DNA from: Mycolicibacter algericus DSM 45454
Lineage (GTDB): Bacteria > Actinomycetota > Actinomycetes > Mycobacteriales > Mycobacteriaceae
NCBI RefSeq assembly: GCF_002086455.1
Contig: NZ_MVHC01000002.1
Location: 186,001-250,000 of the forward strand
Direction: 5' to 3'
DNA length: 64,000 nt
The notes below the pieces were generated by a model, which saw only the letters and a list, made by a program, of their open reading frames with translations, made no database searches and was not told where the DNA came from. Shown one piece after another: positions 41,271-50,660 of this stretch (positions within the stretch are counted from its first letter, which is position 1; each line of letters opens with the position of its first letter). Both the position numbers and the translations under genes were made by a program.

Positions 41271-42449
41271 CTACCCCAGCAGCGAACGCACCACCGCATC
41301 GGCCAGCAACCGCCCGCGATCGGTGAGCACCAGCCGATCGCCATCGACGCACAGCAAGCCATCGTCGACGGCGGACTCGGCGCGTTCCCGCTCACCCGGG
41401 TCCAGAACCGCCAGCGCCAGCCCCTCGCGCATGCGTAACCCCAACATCACCTCTTCGGTGTGCCGGTCGGCCTCGGAGAGCTCCTCGAAACCCGCGATCG
41501 GCAGCGTCATCTCACCCAGGAGCTGCGCGTAGGCGTTGGGGTGCTTGACGTTCCAAAAACGCAGCGTGCCGTCGTAGCCGTGAGCACCCGGGCCCGCGCC
41601 CCACCATCGGCCGCCGCTCCAGTAGCCCAGATTGTGCCGGCAGGCCGCTCCGGGCCGGCCCCAGTTCGACACCTCGTACCAGTCCATCCCGGCTGCCCGA
41701 AGCCGGCTGTCGACCAGCTCGTAGCGATGCGCCATCACGTCGTTGTCGGGCACCGGGAGTTCGCCGCGCCGCACCCGACGGGCCAGCGCGGTGCCGTCCT
41801 CGACGATCAGGCTGTAGGCCGAGACGTGGTCGACGCCTGCCTCCAGCGCGGCGTCCACCGAGCGAAGCAGATCATCGTCGGTTTCACCCGGGGTGCCGTA
41901 GATCAAGTCGATGTTGAGGTGTTCGAAGCCGGCGGCGCACGCTTCGCGCGCGGCGGCCACCGGCCGGCCCGGCGAGTGGATGCGGTCCAGGGTGGCCAGC
42001 ACCCGCGGCGACACCGATTGCATGCCCAGCGACACCCGGGTGTAGCCGGCGGCCAGGATCGATTCGAAGAACTCCGGCGACGTCGACTCGGGGTTCGCCT
42101 CGGTGGTGACCTCGGCGTCGTCGGAGAGCCCGAAGTGCTCCCGCACATGATCGAGCACCGCCGCCAGCCGCGCTGAGCCCAGCAGCGATGGTGTGCCGCC
42201 GCCGACGAACACGGTGTCGGCGCGCGGGCCGCCCAGCCGGGCGGCGGCCAGCTCCAGTTCCCGCGCCAGCGCCGCCACCCAGGCGTCGGGGTTGGCCCCG
42301 CCCAGTTCGGCCGGGGTGTAGGTGTTGAAGTCGCAGTATCCGCAGCGGGTGAAGCAGAACGGGACGTGCACATACACCCCGAACGGGCCGTCCTGGTCAA
42401 ACCGGGCCGGCGCCAGTTCGGGCAGCGCTACCGCGGTCGCGGTGGTCAT
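41271..42449 (-). CDS. hemW: HemW/HemN-type radical SAM protein (Rv2388c homologue)
   Basis: 392 residues. Radical SAM cluster motif CxxxCxxC in CFTRCGYCDFNTY; FVGGGTPSLL, NPES and MGLRMREG are typical of the HemN/HemW family. Historically named hemN (oxygen-independent coproporphyrinogen oxidase); proteins of this length in actinobacteria are more likely HemW haem chaperones. Same genomic slot as Rv2388c, next to rpfD. Confidence 0.88.
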   Translation of the reverse strand: MTTATAVALPELAPARFDQDGPFGVYVHVPFCFTRCGYCDFNTYTPAELGGANPDAWVAALARELELAAARLGGPRADTVFVGGGTPSLLGSARLAAVLDHVREHFGLSDDAEVTTEANPESTSPEFFESILAAGYTRVSLGMQSVSPRVLATLDRIHSPGRPVAAAREACAAGFEHLNIDLIYGTPGETDDDLLRSVDAALEAGVDHVSAYSLIVEDGTALARRVRRGELPVPDNDVMAHRYELVDSRLRAAGMDWYEVSNWGRPGAACRHNLGYWSGGRWWGAGPGAHGYDGTLRFWNVKHPNAYAQLLGEMTLPIAGFEELSEADRHTEEVMLGLRMREGLALAVLDPGERERAESAVDDGLLCVDGDRLVLTDRGRLLADAVVRSLLG

Positions 42450-42498
42450 AGGGCCCGATCATCCCACGACGCCGGGGACGCCGCTGGCGGGCAGCTGC

Positions 42499-42906
42499 TC
42501 AGTCGGCCGGTACGACCGGCCCTCCGCTGTCCTCGAACAGTGCCGACAGATAGTGGGTCAGCGAGCCGACCGGGGCCGCCCCGGCACCGGTGGTGGCCGC
42601 GGCGCCGCGGGACGCGCAGGCGGGCCAGGCGCCGGGCCCCTCGCTGGCCATGATGCGCTTGGCCACGGCGATCTGCTGCTGCCGGCTGGCGTCCGACGGC
42701 AGCCCGACTCCGCCGTTGGCGTCCCAGGTCGCGGCACTGATCTGCAATCCGCCGTAACCGTCGTTGCCGGAATCGGCCGCCCAGTCGCCACCGGATTCAC
42801 AGTTGGCGATGGCCTCCCAGTTGATCGGCTCGGCGTGGGCTGCCGCTGTCAGTTCGGCGGTACCGATCAGCAGCGCACCGGCCGCCAGCGCTGTGAGTTT
42901 CCTCAT
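42499..42906 (-). CDS. rpfD: RpfD, resuscitation-promoting factor
   Basis: 135 residues. Signal peptide (MRKLTALAAGALLIGTAELT) and one Rpf lysozyme-like domain starting INWEAIANCESGGDW with the catalytic Glu, followed by GYGGLQISAATWDANGG and the paired second Cys (WPACASRG). Secreted muralytic enzyme that promotes growth of dormant cells. ATG overlaps the stop of the upstream Rv2390c-like gene (ATGA). Confidence 0.92.
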   Translation of the reverse strand: MRKLTALAAGALLIGTAELTAAAHAEPINWEAIANCESGGDWAADSGNDGYGGLQISAATWDANGGVGLPSDASRQQQIAVAKRIMASEGPGAWPACASRGAAATTGAGAAPVGSLTHYLSALFEDSGGPVVPAD

Positions 42907-43454
42907 ACCAACTCCACCTTGCTGGCCAGCCACCGGCCGTCGATCCGGTCCATGGTCATCCGGATCCGGCTGCGATCCATCACGGGTTCGGGGTTGTCGG
43001 CGTTGCGTACCGCCTGGTTGACCAGCAGCACCACCACGGCATGGTTCCGGTCGGCGGATTTGACCACCGCTTCGGCGACGTGGCCGCGGGCGGTCGCCTT
43101 GTTGTCGATCAGCAGCTGACGCTGCCTGGCCGCGGACCGGGCGCGCATCGCGTCGAACTCGCCGGTGGCACCGTCGGCGATGTCGGCGAAGTTCCGGTCG
43201 ACGTCGTCGGCGTCGATGTCGGTCAGCCGCAACACATATGCCTCGGCGACATCGAGGGCTTGCTGGCCGGCGACATGAGTTTCGTAGTGCTGCGCGGCCA
43301 GCCAACCGCCGCCGCCCACCGCGGCGACCAGGGTCGCGATGGCCAGCCAGCGTCGCAGCATGGCGCGTCCGTTGGTCCGCGGCGGCGGTTCAGGCGCCGG
43401 TGGCGGTTCCCACACCGGCTCCCATCCGAAGTCGACGACACTCACCTGTCCCAC
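42903..43454 (-). CDS. Rv2390c-like single-pass membrane protein (Mce-associated-type fold)
   Basis: 183 residues from GTG 43452-43454 (a second GTG at 43445 is possible). Pro-rich cytosolic N-terminus (WEPPPAPEPPPRTN), one transmembrane helix (WLAIATLVAAVGGGGWLAA), then an extracytoplasmic domain (VAEAYVLRLTDIDADDVD... MTMDRIDGRWLASKVELV) with the NTF2-like look of Mce-associated proteins. Located directly before rpfD as in M. tuberculosis; function unknown. Confidence 0.8.
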   Translation of the reverse strand: MGQVSVVDFGWEPVWEPPPAPEPPPRTNGRAMLRRWLAIATLVAAVGGGGWLAAQHYETHVAGQQALDVAEAYVLRLTDIDADDVDRNFADIADGATGEFDAMRARSAARQRQLLIDNKATARGHVAEAVVKSADRNHAVVVLLVNQAVRNADNPEPVMDRSRIRMTMDRIDGRWLASKVELV

Positions 43455-43634
43455 CCGCCTTCCGATCGGCTTGCAATCAGCTCGTTGTGTGCGGTCCGCA
43501 TCCCGGTCCGCACCGGCCCGGGCTGTCCCGATCCGGTCCTCCCGTACCGACCGCTTCGCCCTCGGGCCCCAACTGAGTTTTACGCACGCTGATCACAACT
43601 TTGCGCCGGTAAGGAAGATTTTCGGCATCCATGG

Positions 43635-43640
43635 CATAAT
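43635..43640 (+). promoter_or_regulatory. -10 element of the leaderless cysteine leader (sirA operon)
   Basis: CATAAT ends exactly seven bases before the GTG of the leader ORF, so transcription should start at or next to its first base, giving a leaderless mRNA. Confidence 0.65.
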
Positions 43641-43647
43641 CGCCCGT

Positions 43648-43743
43648 GTGACTGCCGCCTACTGCACCGCATCCGGGGTTGCCCTGGTGGCTCGGCGGCA
43701 CATCGATTTCAAGCGAGTTTGCACCTGTCGCTGTCTGCCTTGA
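43648..43743 (+). CDS. Leaderless polycysteine leader peptide of the sirA-cysH operon
   Basis: 31-residue ORF starting GTG and ending VCTCRCLP before TGA; an earlier Cys is in AAYCTASG. Short leaderless ORFs ending in clustered Cys codons upstream of cysteine-synthesis genes have been reported in mycobacteria as cysteine-responsive translational attenuators. Stop at 43743 is 116 bases before sirA, and the sirA ribosome-binding site is in a hairpin. Expected logic: when Cys-tRNA is scarce, ribosomes stall at the Cys codons, the mRNA refolds and sirA is translated. The peptide itself probably has no function. Confidence 0.82.
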   Translation: MTAAYCTASGVALVARRHIDFKRVCTCRCLP

Positions 43744-43837
43744 TGTCGTAGAACCGCCCACCTGTACTTTCCCAGCTGGCCGCCGGATCTGCGCCGCCGG
43801 ACTCAGCCACCGGTGACCTGCGCTCAATCCCTGCCGG

Positions 43838-43854
43838 CTCCTTTTCCGAAGGAG
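43838..43854 (+). promoter_or_regulatory. Hairpin sequestering the sirA ribosome-binding site
   Basis: CTCCTTTTCCGAAGGAG has a six-base stem (CTCCTT with AAGGAG) and a five-base loop. AAGGAG is the only good ribosome-binding site for sirA (ATG at 43860). It is the likely output switch of the cysteine attenuator. Confidence 0.7.
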
Positions 43855-43859
43855 AATCG

Positions 43860-45539
43860 ATGACCGCCACCCCGTCCGCGCCGAGCAAGGGCCGGCAGCG
43901 CAGCGAGGCCCAGTGGGCGCTCGGTGAGACCGAACCGGTCAACAGCAACGAGCAATTCAAGAAGGACGACCCGGCGCTCAACGTGCAGGCGCGCATCATC
44001 GACGTCTACTCCAAGCAGGGCTTCGACAGCATCCCCAAGGACGACCTGCGTGGCCGGTTCCGCTGGATGGGTCTCTACACCCAGCGTGAGCAGGGTTACG
44101 ACGGCACCTTCACCGGCGATGAGAACGCCGACCTGCTGGAGGCCAAATACTTCATGATGCGGGTGCGCTGCGACGGCAAGGCGCTGTCGGCCACCGCGAT
44201 GCGCACCCTCGGTCAGATCTCGGTCGATTACGCCCGCGGCACCGCCGACATCACTGACCGGCAGAACCTGCAATACCACTGGATCGAGATCGAGAAGGTT
44301 CCCGAGATCTGGGATCAACTGGCCGCCGTCGGTCTGCAGACCCTGGAGGCCTGCGGCGACTGCCCGCGCGGCATGCTGGGCTCGCCGCTGGCCGGGGAGT
44401 CCCTCGATGAGGTGCTCGACGCCTCCCCCGCGCTCGACGAGATCGTCCGGCGCTACATCGGCAAGGCCGAGTACGCCAACCTGCCGCGCAAGTACAAGAC
44501 CGCGGTGTCGGGCCTGCAGGACGTCGCCCACGAGATCAACGACATCTCCTTCATCGGCGTCAACCATCCCGAGCACGGCCCCGGCCTGGACCTGTGGGTC
44601 GGTGGCGGCCTGTCGACCAACCCGATGCTGGCCAAGCGGCTCGGCGCGTGGGTGCCGCTGGATGAGGTCCCGGACGTCTGGGAAGCCGTCACCCGGGTCT
44701 TCCGCGACTACGGCTACCGCCGGCTGCGGTCCAAGGCCCGGCTGAAGTTCCTGGTCAAGGACTGGGGTGTGGAAAAATTCCGGGAAGTTCTCGAAACCGA
44801 GTACCTGGGCCGCAAGCTGATCGACGGCCCGGCGCCCACGCAGCCCACCGCGACCATCGACCACGTCGGGGTGCAGAAGCTCCGCAACGGCCACAACGCG
44901 GTCGGGGTGGCCCCGATCTCCGGCCGGGTCAACGGCGCCACGCTGCTCAAGATCGCCGAACTGATGGAGCAGGTCGGTACCGACCGCGCCCGGTTCACCC
45001 CGTATCAGAAGCTGATCATCCTCGACGTGCCCGACGAGAAGCTCGACGGCCTGCTGGCCGAACTCGATGCGCTGGGCCTGCCAGCCGACCCGTCGCCGTG
45101 GCGGCGCAACCTGATGGCCTGCACCGGCCTGGAGTTCTGCAAGCTGTCGTTCGTCGAGACCCGGGTGCGCGCGCAGAGTCTGGTGCCCGAACTCGAGCAG
45201 CGGCTGGATGACCTCAATGCGCAGTTGGACGTCCCGGTCACCGTCAACATCAACGGTTGCCCCAACTCGTGCGCCCGCATTCAGGTGGCCGACATCGGGT
45301 TCAAGGGCCAGATGATCGACGATGGTAACGGCAACTCGGTCCCGGGTTTCCAGGTGCACCTCGGCGGCAGCCTGGGCGCCGACAGCGGTTTCGGCCGAAA
45401 ACTGCGTCAGCACAAGGTGTTCAACGACGACCTCGGTGACTACATCGACCGGGTGGTGCGCAACTTCATCAAGCAGCGCAACGCCGGCGAGCGATTCGCG
45501 CAGTGGGCGGTGCGGGCCGAGGAGGACGACCTGCGATGA
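43860..45539 (+). CDS. sirA: SirA (NirA), ferredoxin-dependent assimilatory sulfite reductase
   Basis: 559 residues; M. tuberculosis Rv2391 is 563. Two ferredoxin-like/reductase halves; the sirohaem-[4Fe-4S] ligands lie in CTGLEFCK (Cx5C) and NGCPNSCAR (Cx3C). Reduces sulfite to sulfide with six electrons from ferredoxin. First structural gene of sirA-cysH-che1; its stop overlaps the cysH ATG (ATGA). Confidence 0.94.
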   Translation: MTATPSAPSKGRQRSEAQWALGETEPVNSNEQFKKDDPALNVQARIIDVYSKQGFDSIPKDDLRGRFRWMGLYTQREQGYDGTFTGDENADLLEAKYFMMRVRCDGKALSATAMRTLGQISVDYARGTADITDRQNLQYHWIEIEKVPEIWDQLAAVGLQTLEACGDCPRGMLGSPLAGESLDEVLDASPALDEIVRRYIGKAEYANLPRKYKTAVSGLQDVAHEINDISFIGVNHPEHGPGLDLWVGGGLSTNPMLAKRLGAWVPLDEVPDVWEAVTRVFRDYGYRRLRSKARLKFLVKDWGVEKFREVLETEYLGRKLIDGPAPTQPTATIDHVGVQKLRNGHNAVGVAPISGRVNGATLLKIAELMEQVGTDRARFTPYQKLIILDVPDEKLDGLLAELDALGLPADPSPWRRNLMACTGLEFCKLSFVETRVRAQSLVPELEQRLDDLNAQLDVPVTVNINGCPNSCARIQVADIGFKGQMIDDGNGNSVPGFQVHLGGSLGADSGFGRKLRQHKVFNDDLGDYIDRVVRNFIKQRNAGERFAQWAVRAEEDDLR

Positions 45540-46267
45540 GGCCCCACAGCGAAGACGAGCTGCGCGAACTGGCCGCCAAGGGTGCCGCCGAACTCGACGG
45601 CGCCACCGCCACCGAGCTGCTGGAGTGGACCGAGGCGAACTTCGGCGGGGTGAACGGCCCGCGCGGCGGCGCGACGTGCAACTACGTGGTGGCCTCCAAT
45701 ATGGCCGACGCGGTGCTGGTGGATCTGGCGGCCAAGGTCCGCGCCGGGGTTCCGGTGCTGTTCCTCGACACCGGGTACCACTTCGCCGAGACCATCGGCA
45801 CCCGCGATGCCGTCGAGGCGATGTACGACATCCAGTTGGTCAACGTGACCCCGGAGCAGACCGTCGCCGAGCAGGACGCCGGCCACGGCAAGGATCTGTT
45901 CGCGTCGAATCCGGCGCTGTGCTGCCGGCTGCGCAAGGTCGAACCGCTGGCCCGCACGCTCGGCGGCTATTCGGCGTGGGTGACCGGGCTGCGCCGGGTG
46001 GAGGCGCCGACCCGGGCCAACGCCCCGCTGGTCAGCTTCGATGAGCAGTTCGGTCTGGTGAAGATCAACCCCATCGCCGCCTGGAGCGACGCGGAGATGG
46101 ACGCCTACATCGCCGAGCACAACGTGCTGGTCAACCCCCTGGTGGACGAGGGCTACCCGTCGATCGGCTGCGCGCCGTGCACCGTCAAACCGGCGGCCGG
46201 CGCCGATCCGCGCAGCGGCCGCTGGGCCGGTAGTGCCAAGACCGAATGCGGGCTCCATGCTTCGTGA
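45536..46267 (+). CDS. cysH: CysH, adenosine 5'-phosphosulfate (APS) reductase
   Basis: 243 residues from ATG 45536. The [4Fe-4S]-type APS reductase Cys set is present (NPALCCRLRKVEPL and IGCAPCT), as is the C-terminal catalytic TECGLH. FLDTGYHFAET is the substrate-binding stretch. Reduces APS to sulfite for SirA. Coupled to sirA and overlaps che1 by 11 bases. Confidence 0.94.
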   Translation: MRPHSEDELRELAAKGAAELDGATATELLEWTEANFGGVNGPRGGATCNYVVASNMADAVLVDLAAKVRAGVPVLFLDTGYHFAETIGTRDAVEAMYDIQLVNVTPEQTVAEQDAGHGKDLFASNPALCCRLRKVEPLARTLGGYSAWVTGLRRVEAPTRANAPLVSFDEQFGLVKINPIAAWSDAEMDAYIAEHNVLVNPLVDEGYPSIGCAPCTVKPAAGADPRSGRWAGSAKTECGLHAS

Positions 46268-46979
46268 CGCATTCAGGACCACGCTGGTCTTGACGGCTCA
46301 CGGCAGCCGGGATCCGCGCTCGGCTGCCAACACCCGGGCGATCGCCGGGCACCTGCGCCGGGTGGCGCCCGAACATGATGTGCGGGTGGCGTTCTGCGAA
46401 CACAACACCCCGAATCTGCGCGACGTGCTCGCCGACGTCGGCGACGACGCCATCGTGGTGCCGTTCCTGTTGGCCAGCGCGTACCACGCCCGCATCGACA
46501 TCCCGGGGATGATCGAAGAATCCGGGGCGGCCGTCCGGGTGGCTCCCACGCTGGGCGAAGACCGTCGACTGGTGCAGGTGCTCGGTGAGCGGCTGACGTC
46601 GGCCGGGGCGTCGCGGTTCGACCCGCAGCTGGGTGTGGTGGCGGTCGCGGTCGGATCATCGGATGCTGCCGCCAACGCGGGCACCGCACGCGTCGCCGAC
46701 CGGTTGTCTCGCGGAACCCGTTGGGCGGGTGTAGAAATGGCTTTCGCCACCATGGCGGCCTCGGTGCCGCAGGCAGTTGAGCGGCTCCAGGCGCGCGGCG
46801 CCGAGCGGCTGATGATCGCGCCGTGGTTCCTGGCGCACGGCAAGATCACCGACGGCATCGCCGAATACGCGCGCCGCGAGGGCATTCCGATGGCCGAGCC
46901 GCTCGGCGCGCACCGCCTGGTGGCCGCGACCGTGCTGGACCGGGTGGAGACGGCGCTGGCCGATCGCCTCGCAGCCTGA
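46257..46979 (+). CDS. che1: Sirohydrochlorin ferrochelatase/CbiX-type chelatase (Rv2393 homologue)
   Basis: 240 residues. Two CbiX-like halves: LTAHGSRDPRSA with a metal-binding His, VVPFLLASAYHARIDIP, and the second-half motifs MIAPWFLAHGKITD. Inserts iron into sirohydrochlorin to make the sirohaem needed by SirA. The position after cysH, with overlapping start, supports that role over cobalt chelation. Confidence 0.88.
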   Translation: MLRDAFRTTLVLTAHGSRDPRSAANTRAIAGHLRRVAPEHDVRVAFCEHNTPNLRDVLADVGDDAIVVPFLLASAYHARIDIPGMIEESGAAVRVAPTLGEDRRLVQVLGERLTSAGASRFDPQLGVVAVAVGSSDAAANAGTARVADRLSRGTRWAGVEMAFATMAASVPQAVERLQARGAERLMIAPWFLAHGKITDGIAEYARREGIPMAEPLGAHRLVAATVLDRVETALADRLAA

Positions 46980-47047
46980 CCGGCCCTCGAACCACGCGCG
47001 CAACAGTGAAAACGGTCACAGCTGCTCCGCCCATGGGCGGCCTTGAG

Positions 47048-47066
47048 TATGGTTAGCCTAACCTAC
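47048..47066. promoter_or_regulatory. IdeR iron box upstream of the FhuF-like gene
   Basis: TATGGTTAGCCTAACCTAC matches the consensus at 16 of 19 positions, the best box in the window, with a perfect GGTTAGCCTAACC core. It ends 13 bases before the chosen start. Confidence 0.88.
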
Positions 47067-47079
47067 TTACGGAGGTCCG

Positions 47080-47952
47080 GTGGCGCCGAGGGGCGAGAAC
47101 CCACTCACCGCGGGAATGGACGATCAACGGCCACTGGCACTGCATGAATCCTGCCAGCGCCTTCGTGAACTACATCCGCTGTACCCACGAACCTACGGTG
47201 TCACGGTGCTGGCCGAGGTCAACAAGCGTCGCTGGTGCCCGATGGACTCCGTCCTGACCATCGACCGGCTGGGGAGCGTCTTCGACGAGACTGCCACGGT
47301 CGCGGGCCGGCGCATGGCGGGAAATCTGCTGGCCGGCCGGCTGACCCACGAAGTGCTCGGGCGGGTGCTACCGCTGGTGCTGCTGGAGGGCAGAGCATGG
47401 GACACCGGCCTGGAGAACCTGTGGGTGCACTTCGACAGCGACAACGACATCGACTGGGCGGCCGTGGTGGATCCCACGATGCGTGTACTTCCCGACGATC
47501 CGGCCATCGGGCATGACGGCCGCCCCCTGCACCGGGACGCGGTGGTGGTGTTGCCCGACGAGTCGGCCCTGATCACCTGGGTGGCACACCGGTGCCACCG
47601 CGCCCTGGCGCCACTGTTCGTCTGGCTACACGGGGTGAGCGAACGAGCGGTTCCCGTCGCCTCGATGTGGCAGGCCGTGGGCTCGGCGGTGGTAATGGCC
47701 GCCTCCCAGCTCCGGCGCCTCCCGGGCAACAACGAGGCTGTCAGCTTCCGGCGCAGCCAGGCCATGCTCGACGTGATGGCCGGATTCGGTCTGCCGGTAC
47801 GCGGGACGACCGCGCCGTCCCGACGGGTGGAATCGCTGGCATGCACGGTGGCAGCACATGAGCGCCCGCAACCGGCGGGACGGCACCTGCGGGCGCTGAG
47901 CCATGTCCCCGCGCCGGCCGCCGCGGGCCGCGGCGACCGAACCCCACGATGA
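47080..47952 (+). CDS. IdeR-controlled FhuF/IucA-IucC C-terminal-like protein, probable siderophore-iron reductase
   Basis: 290 residues from GTG 47080 (GGAGG only four bases upstream; ATG 47116 is an alternative). Conserved-looking phrases include LHPLYPRTYGVTVLAEV, DETATVAGRRMAGNLLA, LVLLEGRAWDTGLENLWVH and VAPLFVWLH-type helices, which fit the FhuF-like group of ferric-siderophore reductases. The usual C-terminal CCx10Cx2C [2Fe-2S] motif is not readable in frame: only one Cys (ESLACTV) remains, followed by a low-complexity tail. A frameshift near the 3' end or a divergent family member are both possible. The strong iron box supports a role in iron release or uptake. Confidence 0.65.
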   Translation: MAPRGENPLTAGMDDQRPLALHESCQRLRELHPLYPRTYGVTVLAEVNKRRWCPMDSVLTIDRLGSVFDETATVAGRRMAGNLLAGRLTHEVLGRVLPLVLLEGRAWDTGLENLWVHFDSDNDIDWAAVVDPTMRVLPDDPAIGHDGRPLHRDAVVVLPDESALITWVAHRCHRALAPLFVWLHGVSERAVPVASMWQAVGSAVVMAASQLRRLPGNNEAVSFRRSQAMLDVMAGFGLPVRGTTAPSRRVESLACTVAAHERPQPAGRHLRALSHVPAPAAAGRGDRTPR

Positions 47953-47959
47953 CGGCCGG

Positions 47960-48991
47960 CTACGCCGTCACCGACGCGTCAGTGATCGGCGTCTCCGCCA
48001 GCGGCGGCACCCGGGTGGCCCGCACATAGACGGTGTCCCCTTCGACCAAGGCCAGCGCCTCGGCGTCGCCGCGGGTGATCTGGGCGATGAAGGGCGCATG
48101 GGTGGCGGCGTTGATCAGCTCGACACGGACCTCGAAGCCCAGCGCCACCACCCGGTGCACTACCGCGCGCAGCACCGCGGACGCCTCGTCGGTATCGCCG
48201 ACGGCGGCCACCGCCATCTCCGGGGTGCGACCGACCCGGATGTCGTGCGGGCGCACCAGGGCGCCGTTGAGCGAGGACACCGCCCCGAGGAACGACATCA
48301 CGAACGCGTTCGCCGGAGCGTCATAGACCTCGGTCGGGGAGCCGAGCTGTTCAATACGGCCCTGATTGAGTACCGCGATACGGTCCGCGACATCCAGCGC
48401 CTCGGCTTGGTCGTGGGTGACGAGCACCGTGGTGACGTGGACCTCCTCGTGCAGCCGGCGCAGCCACGCCCGCAGATCCTCCCGGACCTTGGCGTCCAAT
48501 GCCCCGAACGGCTCGTCGAGCAGCAACACCTGGGGGTCCACCGCCAATGCCCGCGCCAACGCCATCCGCTGCCGCTGCCCACCGGAGAGCTGGTTGGGAT
48601 AGCGGGCCTGAAACCCGCTGAGCCCGACCACTTCCAGCAGGTTGTCCACCTTCTCCTTGACCTCGGACTTGGGCCGTTTGCGGATCTTGAGCCCGAACGC
48701 CACGTTGTCGCGCACCGTCATGTGCTTGAACGCCGCATAGTGCTGGAACACGAATCCGATGCCGCGCCGCTGCGGCGGGACACCGGTGACGTCGACGCCG
48801 TTGATCGTCACCGTTCCACTGTCCGGGTGGTCCAGGCCGGCGATCGCCCGCAACAATGTGGACTTGCCCGAACCGCTGGGGCCCAGCAGTGCGGTGAGGG
48901 ACCCGGACGGCACCGCGAAGTCGACGTTGTCAAGTGCAACGAAGTCGCCGTAGCGTTTGTTGGCTCCGCGCACGGTGATCGCGTCGGTCAT
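47960..48991 (-). CDS. cysA: CysA, sulfate/thiosulfate ABC importer ATPase
   Basis: 343 residues. Walker [10 protein letters not shown], signature [15 protein letters not shown], Walker [13 protein letters not shown], switch [11 protein letters not shown], then a C-terminal TOBE-like regulatory domain. Powers sulfate uptake with CysT/CysW/SubI. ATG overlaps the cysW stop by four bases. Convergent with the FhuF-like gene (7-base gap). Confidence 0.94.
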   Translation of the reverse strand: MTDAITVRGANKRYGDFVALDNVDFAVPSGSLTALLGPSGSGKSTLLRAIAGLDHPDSGTVTINGVDVTGVPPQRRGIGFVFQHYAAFKHMTVRDNVAFGLKIRKRPKSEVKEKVDNLLEVVGLSGFQARYPNQLSGGQRQRMALARALAVDPQVLLLDEPFGALDAKVREDLRAWLRRLHEEVHVTTVLVTHDQAEALDVADRIAVLNQGRIEQLGSPTEVYDAPANAFVMSFLGAVSSLNGALVRPHDIRVGRTPEMAVAAVGDTDEASAVLRAVVHRVVALGFEVRVELINAATHAPFIAQITRGDAEALALVEGDTVYVRATRVPPLAETPITDASVTA

Positions 48992-49803
48992 CTGCTCCCC
49001 TTCCCGGCCCGCCGCATGTCAAGCGCCACAGAGACGATCAACACCAGCGCCGAAACCGTCATCAGCAGCGTCGATAAGGCGTAGGCACCGTATTCGGCGC
49101 CGCGGTTGTAGCGGTCGGACACCAGCAGTGTCAGCGTCTGGGATGTGCCGGGCAGATTGGATGACACGATCAACACCGCGCCGTACTCGCCCAGGGTGCG
49201 CGCCACGGTCAGCACGATTCCGTAGGTCAGTCCCCACCGGATGGACGGCAGTGTGATCCGCCAGAACGTCTGCCACGAGCTCGAACCCAGCGTCGCGGCC
49301 GCTTCCTCCATGTCGGTGCCCAGTTCGTGCAGCACCGGTTCGACTTCCCGAATCACGAACGGCAGGGTGACGAAAATGCTGGCCAGCACGATGCCGGGCA
49401 GGCCGAAGATGATCTTGAGACCCCAGTTGTTCTCCACGAAACCCAGCAACCCGGCCGATCCCCACAGCACGATCAGCGCGACACCGACGATGACCGGCGA
49501 CACCGCGAAAGGCAGGTCGATGATCGCCTGGAGCGCTCCCTTGCCGCGGAACCTGTTGCGGGCCAGCACCAGTGCCGTCGGGATACCGAAAGCGACGTTC
49601 AGCGGCACCACGATCGCCACCACGAGCAGCGACAGCTGCAACGCCGAAATCGCGGCCGGAGTGGAGATGTAGGCGAAGAACTGTCCGAATCCGGGCGCGA
49701 AGCTGCGCCACAGGATCAAAGACACCGGAACGATCAGCAACAGGCCGATGTAGGTCAGAGCCAGAAAGCGGATGAGGTAACGGACTTTCGGTGACGGTGT
49801 CAT
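48988..49803 (-). CDS. cysW: CysW, sulfate importer permease
   Basis: 271 residues from ATG 49801-49803, which shares one base with the cysT stop (TGATG); longer upstream frames only cover cysT. Six hydrophobic segments and the EAA loop ([21 protein letters not shown]). Forms the heterodimeric channel with CysT. Confidence 0.93.
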   Translation of the reverse strand: MTPSPKVRYLIRFLALTYIGLLLIVPVSLILWRSFAPGFGQFFAYISTPAAISALQLSLLVVAIVVPLNVAFGIPTALVLARNRFRGKGALQAIIDLPFAVSPVIVGVALIVLWGSAGLLGFVENNWGLKIIFGLPGIVLASIFVTLPFVIREVEPVLHELGTDMEEAAATLGSSSWQTFWRITLPSIRWGLTYGIVLTVARTLGEYGAVLIVSSNLPGTSQTLTLLVSDRYNRGAEYGAYALSTLLMTVSALVLIVSVALDMRRAGKGSR

Positions 49804-50660
49804 CAGGACCGCTCCTGTCGCTTGGCCACCCGCGCACCCAGCACCCGCAGTGCCAGCAACACCAAGAACGAAACCGTGAGCAGTACAAGGGAGATCGCCG
49901 CGGCTCCGGTGCGGTCGTCGTTCTCGATCAGGGTCCGGATCCACTGCGAGGACACCTCGGTCTTGCCAGGCACCGCCCCACCGATCAACACCACCGAGCC
50001 GAATTCGCCGATGGCCCGAGAGAACGCCAGGCCCGCTCCGGTCAGCAGCGCCGGAGTCAACGACGGCAACACCACCGAACGAAAGATCGTCGCACCGGAG
50101 GCGCCCAGCGACGCGGCGGCCTCCTCGACCTCCCGATCGATCTCCAACAGCACCGGTTGCACCGCGCGCACCACGAACGGCAGCGTGACGAAGGCCAGCG
50201 CCAAACCGACGCCCCAGGCGGTGTGCTGCAGGTGCACGTTGACCGGGCTGGCCGGGCCGTACAACGCCAGCATCACCAGGCTGGCGACGATGGTGGGCAA
50301 CGCGAACGGCAGGTCGATGATGACGTCGATGAAACGCTTGCCGACGAAGTCGTCACGCACCAGCACCCAGGCGATCAGCAGCCCGAACGCGAGGTTGACA
50401 ACGGTGACCCCGGTCGCGATCGTCAGCGTCACCCGGAAGGACTCCAGCGCGGCGTGCGAGGTGACCGCCAGCCGGAACGCCTGCCAGCCACCACCGGCGG
50501 CCTGCCAGCTCACCGCGGCCAGCGGCGCCAGCACGATCAGCGACAGCCACACCACCGCAGCACCCACCCGCAGCGAGACGCCTTCGCGATGCAACCCGGT
50601 GTGCACCGGCGGCTCGTCTCCGCCGGTGCGGGTCGCCTCGGTGACCACGATCTCGGTCAT
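49803..50660 (-). CDS. cysT: CysT, sulfate importer permease
   Basis: 285 residues from ATG 50658-50660 (ATGA overlap with the subI stop). Six membrane helices and the EAA loop EEAAASLGASGATIFRSVVL. Partner of CysW. Confidence 0.93.
   Translation of the reverse strand: MTEIVVTEATRTGGDEPPVHTGLHREGVSLRVGAAVVWLSLIVLAPLAAVSWQAAGGGWQAFRLAVTSHAALESFRVTLTIATGVTVVNLAFGLLIAWVLVRDDFVGKRFIDVIIDLPFALPTIVASLVMLALYGPASPVNVHLQHTAWGVGLALAFVTLPFVVRAVQPVLLEIDREVEEAAASLGASGATIFRSVVLPSLTPALLTGAGLAFSRAIGEFGSVVLIGGAVPGKTEVSSQWIRTLIENDDRTGAAAISLVLLTVSFLVLLALRVLGARVAKRQERS

Noticed and set aside
43824..45413. A 529-residue open frame on the minus strand opposite sirA
   Set aside because: The plus-strand frame carries all sulfite reductase motifs; the minus frame has none and no ribosome-binding site.
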